A stretch of DNA of 64,000 nucleotides. Origin: Silene conica. Its lineage: Eukaryota > Streptophyta > Magnoliopsida > Caryophyllales > Caryophyllaceae. The notes below the pieces were generated by a model that was not told where the DNA came from, made no database searches, and saw only the letters and a list, made by a program, of their open reading frames with translations. The DNA lies in the NCBI GenBank assembly GCA_029255685.2, contig CM055315.2, positions 69,035,681 to 69,099,680 on the forward strand, given 5' to 3'. Shown here in pieces: positions 37,401 through 48,386 of this stretch (the first letter of the stretch is position 1; the number at the start of each line of letters is the position of its first letter). A program made the translations under genes and the position numbers.

Positions 37401-40400
37401 CTATCTATAGAAAAAAAAAAAAAATAAGAGTACATGAAGTGAATTAACAAATTTAGGCAACATCATTATCAACTGGCCAAGTAAGATTTGAGTTTTATAA
37501 ACCATGCTTCAACGGCTCGGAGGTGAGTATTCCCTCCATCCCCCAATCATTAGGTTACCTTTTTATTCTTTGTAAGGGGTATTTTAATGATAGGTAAACA
37601 AATTCCTGTACCTCAAAATTTGTAAAAGTTCGCCTAAAATTTTCAGAAACTTGTAGACAGAACTTTTGTAGATCATATAATGATACTATTGCAAACATAC
37701 GTGAGGTGTTACTTGATAGAAGGATGCTAACACAGTCTAGGCATGAGTGCATGACACAATTCCTGACTCCTGAGCACTCCAAACTCAAAGTTATTTTCAG
37801 TTTATTGATGTCTCCTATAGTTGATGAACCCAAAAGTAACCAGCCAACACCTCTTTAGCAGTATAAAAGCAGTACTACGTCACAGAAATCTTTCCAGAGA
37901 ATAACACCAAGAAGAGCCACAACTGAACAAACATATATAATCCAAGATCAAGCACTACAATGGTCCAAGTGATCAAAGCTAGTGAGGTGATGCATATTCA
38001 ACGAGATCTGGCTAGTGACACGTTCACACGCCTAAGCTAGTCATCGAGGAAGGGGTCAAGGGCAGCATCATGAATTAGTGTTGAGAGTCAAGAGCAAATC
38101 AAGGTGTCAGTGATACATGGCAGCTGGAAGACACAAGCAGCGGGAAAACATGTAGGTCCTGGATTGTAACACCTCATGGTCAGACCTGACCTGTGCAGTG
38201 CAGACATTATTGTGTCACAAAGGAGAATCATGGTGCAAGCAAGCAACAGTGAGCAAGCTATGATGTGATCATACATAATTGGCATGTCTTGACACGGCAC
38301 TAGAAACAAAAGTGAACTAACAAGAGCTGTCTAGGCTGAGTATGGAGCTGTGTGCGCTTGCGCATGGACCAGCAGGGCACGCCTGGATAATCAACCAAGG
38401 CAGTGGCATGAGCGATCAAAGTCCTCAACAATACAGACTCTAAACTTCAATTTAGTTGAGCTATTCTAGCCAGACTATTTACTCATTTTAGGAATATATT
38501 TATCAGTACTATTACGTTTGTTTTATGGCTAATGTTTGCTGTGTCCTTTTAGCTAAAATAAGTCATGTTTGGGTAAACAACTAAGGGGGTGTTTGGTTCA
38601 CCCAATATAGGCATGGAGTAGAGGTTTGGAATGAGCCAAACCCATACCAACTTACCAAGTGTTAGTTTGACAAAAATGAGGGTTTCATAGCCATACCTCA
38701 AACCCGTAAGAAGATATGGGTTTTCCATACTAAAGGAAGGAGGTTTTGATACGATATTGGATATGGGATCAATTCTCTGCAGAAGAAACAATGTTGGAGA
38801 CCTTCACATAAGAGGACTATGTCGTGTTGTGTAGCTCGACTTGGATAGTTGGATTACATATTAATTAGCGTTATCTAGTAGGAATATAGTAAGGAAATTG
38901 TGAGCCAATAGAAGTTTAGTAGTCGGTAGAAGAAGGAGTCGAGTTAAATTAGATTTCGAACTCACAGTTAGATACGTAATTAGAAACTATAAATAATACT
39001 CACTCTGATTCTTTGGAAATGCTCCATATTCCTTTTTCGGTCTATTCACTAGAATTTCCCCATTTCCTTCTAAAACATGTTTTTGACTTTTTGTAACAAA
39101 ATTCACCCTATTTTATTGGTGAAACCCACCACCCACTCACAACCTTAATCGTTGTGCAACAAGCAAATGGAGCATTTCCAAAGAAATGGAGGGATTATTG
39201 TTGTATTTCAGTTTTATTCATTCAAGTTATAATAAAATTTAAGAAAACTCGATCACGGTTTGATCACGACATCCCGAGTTGATAAGGCACTTCAAATCTT
39301 GTTTAAAATTAAATTTAGAATGGCATTCATTAAACAACCCATTGGCTCAAGCTTCGGCGGACTTTTAGTCTAATATCGCTACAACAATCGTTTCGATCGT
39401 TCGTCTTGGAGGGCTTCCGAGACTCTTATACAACATCATTCTTTATTTTAAATCGCTTCAGTACTGAGATCAGGTTTCAAATTATTAAAAAGAAAGTGAA
39501 AGAAATTTCAAAATTAGACTTAAATGCGGTAACTTAAAGACTAATCACAATTTAATCATCCCCAAAGATAGGTGGCATTTAATCATATCATATCATTTCA
39601 ACTGTTTTACATTTTATTTTCAAGAATTTGCTTCTTTTTTCACTCGTATGAATTCCTAATGTTGTCATCTTCTATTTCTGTTCTTAAGCGTCTTTTCACA
39701 ACACACAATAAAGTGTCCTTAATTACTGGCTTTGTGTCCCTAAACACAACTGCAAGTCAGATTTACTCAATACGCTTATGCAATCATATCAAAGTACTAA
39801 AGTTCCTAGACATGGCTCCTACTAAAAAGGCACGCACCTGTATTTTTTTGGCAATACCCTTCTGTGACAATGCCCTGGAAAGTGCTTGTAAGCCAATTTG
39901 AGGAGATTTAATATTTGAGTCCAGAATTACAACCTGCACTTAATAGCAAGACCATTATCATATGATTCACTGTTATTCAATAGAACACAGCAAACAATTA
40001 TTTTAGGGGAGCGAACAGTTCTGCCAAGTAGAATAATACTTTCCATATTTACTCAAAACACTAATAAAGAAACAGATTCACTAACAAATAGCTTATGGGC
40101 TTTTTAAATGACAATACTTGTTAACTGCTCCATCGAAGCAAGGATACAAGTAAAATCAGAGGGGAAAAGGCAACTGATATTTACACGCAACATAAGACAT
40201 ACAATTGACAATAAAAGCCTATTCAGGAATCAGGACTGACTACTTAACTGAGGAAAAGCAGTCCACATTAACTGAGAAGAAGCTTTAACCAAAAAATTTG
40301 GGAAGTGGCAAATAAGCCTCATACGTTTACTCCTATGTGCAAATAAACCCCACAACTTTCATTGCGTGCAAATTAACCCCATAACTTCATCATTTGGTGC

Positions 40401-43400
40401 AATTCAGTTATATTATTAAACTTTTATAATTTAAAACATAAAAACTGAATTAACATAATTGTTAATTCGTGAAAACCCAAATCTACCCTTCATTTTATCA
40501 CCTACCATACCACCACCTTTGTACCACCACACCAAGATCTTCACCACTTATAACCACCACAAGCATGAGATTATCTCAAATCCACCATCAACCACCACAG
40601 CAAGTTTGACACACTCCACCTCCGACCGCCTTTGCTACTACTAAACTGACTAAGTTGCGTCCTCGGTGTTGGATGACATGTGGCTTAGGTCAGGGTAGTG
40701 CGCCAGTGAAACTGGGTTGTTTCAGTGTCGTGGGTTGAAGAGGGTGTCACGTGGGGTGGTTCATCGTTCACGTGGTGGTGTTGGAGGTTTAGGTGAGAGA
40801 ATATGTGCAGGGGTAGATTGGTCAATTAACTAAATTTTTTTTACAAAAATGAAAGAAACTAAATAAGAAATAAATAAGAGAATGGAAGAAATAGGTGAAT
40901 TAATCAAATGGGGCCAAATTGCACCAATTGCTAAACATACGGGATTAATTTGCACGCAATGAACGTTGTGGGGTTTATTTGCACATAGGAGTAAACGTAT
41001 GGGGCTTATTTGTCACTTCCCCGCCAAAAAAATCCTTCTTTTATGCATTCAATAGGAAATACAGGGATTAAAAAGGGGTGCTTCAAAGCTTTTGGAGAGT
41101 GAAATTGCCAGATATATGTTCGGATCTCAGATAAGAACAATGTGACAGGGTGCAAGTAGTCAAGTACTGCACTGATGAAACTAGTTATAAAGCTAAGGGT
41201 ATATGAATTGTACAACAGCTAGAGCTGCTAAGCGTGACCCGACCCAAGTGACCCGACACGAACCCGAGTAAACCTGAACCGCCGCGACCCGAAAATAGTG
41301 CGACCTGAAATGACCAGAGTCACCAGACCCAACCCGATGACGACATGTAACCCGACACGACCCGATTATCAGTGACTTAAACCCGACCCCGATACTGACC
41401 CGATTAAATTGATGATAATTATTAAACTTAATTTTGACCAAAATGAAAGTGATTTTGTGTTCCGAACCCAATACAACCCAACCCGACCCAAACCCGACAT
41501 GACCGACCCGATTGACACCTCTAACCACAGCCATGCATTTTGAGAAATAATCAATTTGGATATTGACTTCAATGCCCAAAATTAGTTCAGATACAATTGT
41601 TTCATATGTAATCAAACAGGCGATAAAGCAAGAGCTAGTGATAAAAAGCAAACGAAAACAATTAGTCCTATAGAGGAAATAATAAGCTTGAAAGCATAAA
41701 TGCATACATCAATATCACTTGAAGGTAGATAGAGCCCTGTTCTATATGACCCGAAAACCTCTACCTGCAATTAGGAAAAAAAAAGAAAAAACAGCGCACA
41801 CATTTAAGAGAGCAGAACGCAGAGCAGAAGGAAAAATGTAGCTGTGTATTAAGTAGAAATACCCTGCAGTTGGGCCATATATATTTGATAACATCTGACA
41901 CACGCTGTATTGCTGAATTCCTTGACTTTCCTTCTTCTGGAGTTGGGGAGAGAAAATCACAGAAGTCCAGTATCTCTGAATCAAACCAGAGGCATATGGT
42001 TAACAAACAAACATCTCTTGGTATTCATTGTCCAGATGATAATGTTAGCCTGATGGAAAAGTATGATAATGGGACTGGGATTTGGATGATGAGATTAAGG
42101 ATCCTAGTTAAGCATACATGTATGCAATTCTTTTAGTCTCATTCTTCCATGCATCGCCCAAGTTATAACACAGAAATTAAACCACCTTCTCTCCCACTAC
42201 AGTTGCTCTGACTGCTCAAGGCAACATCCAGGAAGGAAAGAAAAAAAATGTTGACGCTAATTCAAATAGCCTTCCAGTGGTAAATATTTGTGATGTGGAA
42301 GCTTATGCACTCAAAATTTGCGAGCAGCACTTTTATCTAGCTAACCTACGCTCAAGAGCTCTTGCGAGATAAACAAAAATTTGCTAAAGTAGGCTATGGT
42401 AAATATTGCCTTCCTAAGTTACCAATCTGCTTCCGATACACCTCAAAGTCTCAAACCCAATCCAACTCTAAGATGCAGGAACTGCAAGGTGGTATTTTAG
42501 ATAAACTACTGAAGTGACCATTTCCAGCTACAAGACTATGCACTTAAATTTGCCGCACCAATTATATTTAGATGTCATAAGCTTACGAGCTCTTGCAAAA
42601 TAAACATTGTATAAAGTAGGTTATATAGTTAATAAAACTGCCTTCCTTGGATACCAATCAGCTTCTGATCCACCTCAAACCCATACGAAATCTAATATAT
42701 AGTAATTGGGAGGTGGTATTTTAGACAACGCAATGCCTACGGACTGTAATTGAGCTGGCATTGATAAAATATGGGATTGGTCATGTCAAGGGTCTCCCGT
42801 ATTCCTACCACCAGCCACGATCTTACCAAAATAATGCATATATAACATGCTCGAGAAACATGGAACAGTCCATAAAATTTACTTAGCGCTACCCAAATTC
42901 CATTCTAAAATGTCTAACTGATCAATTCTTCCCTCTCAAAGGTCTTGCCTAAATAACTACAAGTTTGTATGAACTAGATAATCCCACATGACACATCTAC
43001 CTTCAATCCCACCAAAAATTTTGACTTTAAAGGCATTGATACAGTCATAAACGAAGACCAAAATTTTCTTCTTCATCCAACCTCTCGCCAAGATACACCA
43101 GGCATACATCACACTATCACTGTATCGCATACAACATGAGTCAACCCTCAGATCCCTCAGATCGCAAGACAGAACTCTTGTATTACATTTCCATTCCAAA
43201 CCACAAATTCATGTAACAACTATAAGAAGTCATTGATAACACAAACACGAATATTTTTTCTCCCAAGCTCACCTATAACTATAACCATATACATCGAAAT
43301 ATAACAAACATGTAAAAATTCAAAAGTGCACATCAAGCCACACTCTTTGATCAATCCTCGTTACAATTAAACACGCTTTTCTTCAAACACTACGAATCAT

Positions 43401-44238
43401 AAAAGAAAGTGCAAAACTTTGAGCTGAAAATTAGCGATCAAATAAATAAAAATCCACTCCTTTAACACAACCATACTCCATCTATAGGAGTATATTCCTA
43501 AACCAAATATAATCTCGAACATAAACCACAGAGGCACCTATCAATCTTCAAAGTCGCGAAGAGATAAAATCTTAACCTCACAAAACAAATGTTCCAATAT
43601 TTTAACCTCCACAATGGAGATGCATTTCATCACCTAAACATAAACCTAAAAATCCAATCTTTTTACAATCAATTCACATGCATTCTACCTCTTAAAGAAC
43701 AAAACACAAAAAACAGCAACCTTTCTTAAATCAGCACTATCAAAGCAACTACATATCACCTCCTAACAGTAAAGAAACATCAGCGACAACAATCGTAAAC
43801 AGTTAAAATTGTGTAAAACCATTGTAATGGCAAACAAGAACAAAGCATTAAACCTTTATGAAGCTGAAGCATGGGACTCTTAAACCGACAATCAGAGCGA
43901 AACCATCCTTGCTCAAGCGTCCTTTCTACTTCTAATTCCGGTTCCTTATTCTTCTCTCTCTCCACCGTCGACGAATTATCCGCACGTGCGATAGAGAGCT
44001 CGTCGGAAGTAGTGTCGACATTGAAAGATAAGAAATCGACGGTGGCGTCATCGGTGGCGGCTGCGGGAGTTTCCAATGAGGTTAGAGATATGTGGTTACG
44101 AAATACGACGTAGTTTTCGAAGGTATCTTCACCGGAGATGGTGGTGGCAGCAGTGGTGTTATCATCGGCGGCAGCGGAGGGGGAGGGGGAGGGGAGTAGT
44201 GGGCTTAGGGTTTCGTAGGAATAGTTGGCGACTTCCAT
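31419..44238 (-). CDS. TRL: TRL, TRF4/5-like non-canonical poly(A) polymerase
   Basis: Thirteen coding exons on the minus strand: 43854-44238, 41863-41975, 41708-41764, 39838-39933, 36875-36945, 34848-34890, 34289-34369, 34138-34197, 33601-33651, 33093-33190, 32893-32941, 32646-32690 and 31419-31865. They total 1596 nt, 531 aa, with all junctions GT-AG and in frame. The family adds short oligo(A) tails to nuclear RNA by-products, such as rRNA precursors, for exosome decay. The N-terminus (1-128) is acidic and low complexity. The nucleotidyltransferase core has FGS at 170-172, catalytic aspartates D183 and D185 in SSDID, and a third Asp, D239, in QFDLSF. The nucleotide-recognition GGIGSYALL lies at about 286-294, the PAP-associated domain runs from about 310 (NLGVLLVKFFEFYAHKLN), and EDP..PENDIGKSSYNYFQIR follows. 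The tail is basic (KKRKASKSK, KEKKRSK), fitting a nuclear site. Length matches Arabidopsis TRL (about 530 aa). Confidence 0.93.
32041..32560. repeat. Tandem duplication in TRL intron 12
   Basis: Two diverged direct copies of about 200-235 bp (near 32041-32240 and 32325-32560) share CTCATACTTTGTCAA.TGCATG, ACTGAAAACAATTCTAG and AAATAAAAGCATCAAATG. The inner part differs by indels, so the duplication is old. Confidence 0.6.
35510..36606. mobile_element. hAT-like non-autonomous element in TRL intron 5
   Basis: A 1097-bp element with a perfect 8-bp duplication TGTACAAG (35502-35509 and 36607-36614). Ends are TAGGGATGGCA and TGCCATCCCTA. Subterminal arrays of GGGTCGG/CCGACCC-like motifs face each other. 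The centre has a leader-like CT-rich stretch and no intact transposase, as in deletion derivatives. A further small foldback is nested at 36433-36567. Confidence 0.85.
36433..36567. mobile_element. Small foldback element nested in the hAT-like element
   Basis: The termini TGGTTTTAAATCTCGG and CCGAGTTTTAAAACCA are inverted with two mismatches. The interior is made of CGGT/ACCG and GTCGCGGTAGCGG-like motifs. It interrupts the right subterminal array of the surrounding element. A target duplication was not identified. Confidence 0.5.
36946..38580. other. TRL intron 4 sequence
   Basis: Intron sequence without recognised gene. A stretch near 37890-38460 has a different, GC-richer texture and may be an unidentified inserted repeat. 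Confidence 0.35.
38583..38791. mobile_element. Truncated Tourist-like terminus
   Basis: GGGGGTGTTTGGTTCACCC follows a TAA and is succeeded by foldback CCATAC/GTATGG-like motifs. The matching right terminus is absent, apparently because an LTR-like sequence begins at 38792. Confidence 0.4.
38792..39435. mobile_element. Possible solo LTR in TRL intron 4
   Basis: Starts TGTTGGAGACC and ends TATACAACA, giving the TGTTG..CAACA palindromic ends of LTRs. It contains a TATAAATAA-like box near 38988 and a Stowaway-type MITE (38999-39195). The 5-bp flanks (AACAA and TCATT) do not match, so the call is tentative. Confidence 0.4.
38999..39195. mobile_element. Stowaway-like MITE
   Basis: Between TA (38997-38998) and TA (39196-39197). 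The inner termini TTCTTTGGAAATGCTCCAT and ATGGAGCATTTCCAAAGAA are inverted. Outer bases are of the CTC..C / GGAGGGA type with mismatches. Confidence 0.65.
40298..41023. mobile_element. MULE-like foldback element in TRL intron 3
   Basis: A 726-bp element with terminal inverted repeats of about 85-90 bp. The outer phrase GGGAAGTGGCAAATAAGCC mirrors GGCTTATTTGTCACTTCCC, and inside TTTACTCCTATGTGC mirrors GCACATAGGAGTAAA. Flanks CCAAAAAAT (40289-40297) and CCAAAAAAA (41024-41032) give an 8/9 match, consistent with a 9-bp MULE duplication. Interior short frames carry no known domain. Confidence 0.7.
41220..41523. mobile_element. Short hAT-like element with ACCCGACCC arrays, TRL intron 3
   Basis: A 304-bp element flanked by ACAACAGC (41212-41219) and ACCACAGC (41524-41531), an 8-bp duplication with one mismatch. 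The ends TAGAGCTGCTAA and TTGACACCTCTA are imperfect inverted repeats. It is filled mainly with GACCCGA/CGACCC motifs, which create long but meaningless minus-strand open frames. Confidence 0.65.
42255..42735. repeat. Tandem duplication in TRL intron 1
   Basis: Two diverged direct copies of about 235 bp (near 42255-42490 and 42505-42735) share TATGCACT.AAA.TTTGC, GAGCTCTTGC.A.ATAAACA, TACCAATC.GCTTC and GGTGGTATTTTAGA. Confidence 0.55.
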
Positions 44239-44379
44239 TGCCGTTATTGGTTTTGTTTAGGTTGGTTGGTTGATGATGTGTGTATTCACTATTGAGTCTA
44301 TAGACGAAGACACGGACTTGGGAAAGGGGTCTACGATGTCCAGACTTGGATTCTTGGGAGTAAATGACTAATTGCCCAT
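44239..44379 (-). promoter_or_regulatory. TRL: TRL 5' UTR / proximal promoter remnant
   Basis: Only about 140 bp separate the TRL ATG (44238) from a 1.3-kb hAT-like insertion. The segment should hold the 5' UTR, so upstream promoter elements lie inside or beyond the transposon. No clear TATA box is seen. Confidence 0.4.
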
Positions 44380-45690
44380 TAGGGATGTTATTAGGGCGGG
44401 TATATGTGGATACCGTCTCGCACCCGTCCTAGTTGGGGCGGGGAAGGGTAAACCATTGGCGAGTGGTGGGACGGGTACGGGTACAAAAACTATACCCGCC
44501 ATGGGTATTGGGGCGGGGATGGCTTTAGCATGATACCCACCCCATACCCACCCCGCCTCATACCCGCTCTGTCTCGTACCCTTATACCCAAATGCGTTTA
44601 AAGTTCCTACTACTATTATAAGCCCAAATATATTATCCTAGTAAAATAAGCCCAAAACTACTAATAAGACTAGTAGACTACCATTTTCTTCCCAAAAGTC
44701 CAAATTCCAAAACTGCTTCGGAGTCCTTCACCAAATCACCACTCCAAAACCCTAATTGATGTCGCACATGAATCACGATTCTCTCACCAGTCTCCCTTTT
44801 ACAGTTTTACATTAGATTGGTTCTTTCTTCAATCTTCATCACCCCTTTTCTTCAATTAACACTAAGCTCGCATCCGGTTCCATTGATCAAACTAATCCCA
44901 TATAACAGAGAACCAAGGTACATACTTTCTTCTTTTTTAATTGTCAATTTTTTCAGATTTTCATACCTTTAATCACATAGGGGTATTTAATTACAGTTGT
45001 TCAAAATGATTGTTGTTGATGTTTATATATTTAATCTTCTTTTACTTCTTATATTATGAAGTTGCTCTTGTAATCTCTTAATGTCAATTTAAAGGTGGTG
45101 AAAGATTCAAAGAAGTGGCATATGACCAAATAGTTGATGAGCTTGAGGAGGAAGAATGCATCGCGAAAGATGACGTGACTGAGTTGGACTAATGGAAAAA
45201 GGTTGATGGATTTGTACAAGAAACTTATTATGATAAGTAACTTAGTATAATAAGTGTAAACTTTTGATAAAATTGTAATGTAGTATGATAAGTGTAAACT
45301 TTTGATAAATTTGTAATGTAGTCTGCAATGTCGCAATGGTCTGTTCAGTACTTCAGTACTTCAGTAGTACTATTTCTATTTTCTATACAGCATTCTAGTG
45401 GTTTTTGGTCTGTTGATCTCCTGCAAATTTTGGCCAGAGTATATTAGGCAGTTTGGGCTCTGGTTGTTGTGGGGCGGGTCTAGCGGGTACCCAACGGGGA
45501 CATGCAGGTGGTAGGTGGGTTTGGGGGTTAGATGGGGCGGGGATGGTTCCCTACAGATAGCCTGGCAGGCGGGTGATGGTGGGGGGTTTTTACACCCGTC
45601 ACGGGGGGTGGGGCGGGTACGGGGGTTAAAATTTGGTGATGGGTATGGGTACGGGGAACCTACCCTTCACCCGTCCCAATGACATCCCTA
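44380..45690. mobile_element. hAT-like deletion derivative upstream of TRL
   Basis: A 1311-bp element with a perfect 8-bp duplication TTGCCCAT (44372-44379 and 45691-45698) and ends TAGGGATGTTATT / AATGACATCCCTA. Inverted subterminal arrays carry GGGCGGGTA-like motifs. The interior has a leader-like stretch (44690-44920). Near 45093-45192 a splice-acceptor-like end and an acidic 32-codon frame (VDELEEEECIAKDDVTELD) resemble the last exon of a hAT transposase gene. This suggests a Ds-like internal deletion product. Confidence 0.85.
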
Positions 45691-45698
45691 TTGCCCAT

Positions 45699-46144
45699 GG
45701 TGCATAGTCCATACGTGGTGTACAAATAACTAGATTACAAATTCACATTCAACACGGACCAAATCCGTCGTGAACTGAAAATGTAGTGGGCTGTATACTA
45801 TATGTGTGAATATGGATATATTTGAGCCATTTTGCTTTTACAAATTCTTGTTTGTGACGGTAATATCCATCGCAAATTTGTGACGCGTGAAATAATAAAA
45901 CTCATTTGGGGATAAAGACAAATCATTTGTGTTTTTCAATATACTTTTATTTTGTTTTATCTAAACAAGTGGATGTATTTGACCCGTCGCAAGCTTGTGA
46001 CGGACATAGCCGTCACAAGAAAGACCTATTGTTTTGCTTTTTTCAATTAAGAACCGTAAAACAAGACTATAGATGTGGTCAATAAGGAGTAAAGACTGAC
46101 ATGACAATTCAATGAGAGGAAAAAATGGATATCATTGTTGAAAC
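45699..46144. other. Intergenic with a foldback MITE
   Basis: No gene is seen. The main content is the inverted-repeat element at 45846-46021. Confidence 0.4.
45846..46021. mobile_element. Foldback MITE with TTCTTGT..GTGACGG termini
   Basis: The left TTCTTGTTTGTGACGG and right CCGTCACAAGAA are inverted. Second-tier motifs TTTGTGACG and CGTCGCAAGCTTGTGACGG lie inside. It is the same vocabulary as the repeat at 2879-3012. Target duplication is not established. Confidence 0.5.
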
Positions 46145-46715
46145 TAGGGGTGTTCATAATAAATCGAACCGCAATAACCGAACCGAAAAATCGAAAAAAC
46201 CGTACATTTTTAAGGTTCGATTAACCGAACCTTTTTAGCGGTTCGGTGAACCAAACCGTTAAATTTATCATGGACACGGTTCGGTGGAGGTTCGCAATTT
46301 TAGAAAAGAGGTTAACCGCGAACCAAACCGTTCACAAAAAGTAAGCCAAAAATTATAATATTATATAAAAAATTGTTCATTTGTTTAATTAAAAAGTGTT
46401 TTGCAAATTAAAAAATGGTTAAAATGATTGATATTAAAGTTTCACTAATTAACTTTATTGTTGACTATAATTAAATATTAAAAATTTAATTAAACTATTA
46501 GATAAAAATATCGAAAACTAAAGAAAAAGTATATTTAGCATGTTTATAGGTTAACCGGTAACCGAACCGCAAATAACCGTTTAAAGTGGTTAACTGAACC
46601 GTTTATAACTGTTAGGAACTGTGCGGTTTAGGTTCGGTGTTTTGTCAAACCGAACCGTGTGCGAACCGAATTAAATATGCGGTTCGGTGAACCGAACCGC
46701 GAATGAACACCCCTA
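46145..46715. mobile_element. hAT-like foldback element with AACCGAACCG arrays
   Basis: A 571-bp element with perfect 13-bp inverted ends TAGGGGTGTTCAT / ATGAACACCCCTA. Inside are inverted arrays of GGTTCGGT and ACCGAACC motifs and an AT-rich centre. Flanks GTTGAAAC (46137-46144) and GTTAAACA (46716-46723) look like a decayed 8-bp duplication. Confidence 0.75.
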
Positions 46716-48386
46716 GTTAAACAAGGTTCTTCATTTTCATTTCCACTTTCAAACACATTTTCATCTCAACATTATCTCTCTTAGTTAATTCTCTCTCCAA
46801 AAAAATCTACTAATCTGCCCTTTATTTACAATCTTCATATTCTCTAACAAAACTCAAATAATCTACCCTTTATACGATCTTCATCTTCTCTACTTCAATT
46901 TCACTATACATTTCCATAATCAATTTTCATTTCTCCTTTAAGATCTTCACAGATTAACAACAAAAAATAATGATGGGAAGACAATAGCTAAAAAACCCAT
47001 AAAAAGGCATGCGATGTAGTTGCGACGAAATTAATGAAAGGGATGTATTCTTGTATTTATGGAATAGTATTGTGATTCCTACGTTTTGTTTATGTATGAA
47101 GTATATTATATAAAATTTAGCTTTTCTCTTTCGATTCATACATCTTGTTTGTAATTCTTAATAATTAGATTTTCATAACATAGATTTGCTTAAACATCTT
47201 AGAATTGACTAAACAATTATATTTGTCTGAGTTGGATCATAACATAAAGCTTATCTATTATTCATATTACGTAAGGAACTAGCTATTGATATGTGATTGG
47301 AGCCTGAGAAGTAGTGCTACTTATATTTATGTGTATGATGTGTATAAATGTATAGAAATTACAACATGCATAACGGATATTTTGCAATGAGAACTGGTCA
47401 AATTGTTACAATTTCACTTTGTTATGTCACTGATTTAACAAAATATGTTCTTGTTTCAGTAACCATTGAGTTGTTACCAGCAGAAAATAATTGTAGAACA
47501 ATTGTATTCAAATAGTAACATTATACTCTGAAATAATAACATTGTAAAAATACCTTCATCTCACCATTTGTATCCATATATGTTTTAATTTTAAGAGTTT
47601 CTCAAGTGGTTACATTTCCAAATTAAGGTGATAACATTTTTAGCAGAAACTCATATGTCAGTTCATATATGTATATTTGTAAGATCTGCTCAAATTAAAT
47701 CACGTATTCGTCAAAATGGGTCGTCATCCTTACTACGATGATAACATTTTACACAAACCCCCATATCACCAAGTTTATTCAGATATGTTATCATTATTAG
47801 ATTTGTACAAATAAAAACAATCATAGTTCATGCCATCAATTCACCTTACGTTTTTCGTGTTTTAAGGGTTGTATAAAGGTTGAGATATTGAATATTGATG
47901 GCATGAACTATGATACACGTTTTTCGTGTTTTTAGATTATCTTACATCAATTAATATGGCAGAAGAAAGGTTGAGATATTAAATATTGTAACTAGTTTTG
48001 TAAACCATGAAATTCACGGGATGTTCTATTTTTAGTGTTATATTTTAATACTTTAATATCATAACATACTAGAATCTCGGTAGCTAAATCACACCCCCAC
48101 ATTTCAAATGTTGTTTCTTCACTTCAATCTTGTACATGAATCACTATTTCTACATGAATCCCTCTTCACCTATTTTGTTCCATCTCTTCACTATACTAGT
48201 CTTTTTGAACCATCTTCACGACATGTGTTTCTTTGGCTGTCGCCATTTTTTGGGCTACTAGAGTGGTAGTCGATCTCTCGGGAACTCACCGGAGACGGCT
48301 TATACTATTGTTATTTCTAGAGCCTGCTATTATTCTGGTTGTTCTGTGTGACCCAAGCACTTGGTTTGTGTTTTAGGTGAGATGGT
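46716..48386. other. AT-rich intergenic DNA with a Helitron end and a hairpin
   Basis: No gene is seen. A perfect 20-bp inverted repeat (47821-47840 with 47894-47913) sits inside an approximately 90-bp direct duplication (ACGTTTTTCGTGTTTTA..AAAGGTTGAGATATT, repeated near 47850 and 47920). A minus-strand Helitron end lies at 47992. Confidence 0.45.
47992..48019 (-). mobile_element. Helitron 3' terminus, minus strand
   Basis: Read on the minus strand, CCGTGAA-T-TTCATGG (one G-T pair) is followed by TTTACAAAA and CTAG, then T. This matches a Helitron subterminal hairpin and CTRR end. The element would extend to the right and may be interrupted by the LTR at 48387. Confidence 0.5.

Noticed and set aside
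41193..41705. 170-codon minus-strand frame
   Set aside because: Much of it is translation of the GACCCGA array of a short hAT-like element plus intron sequence.
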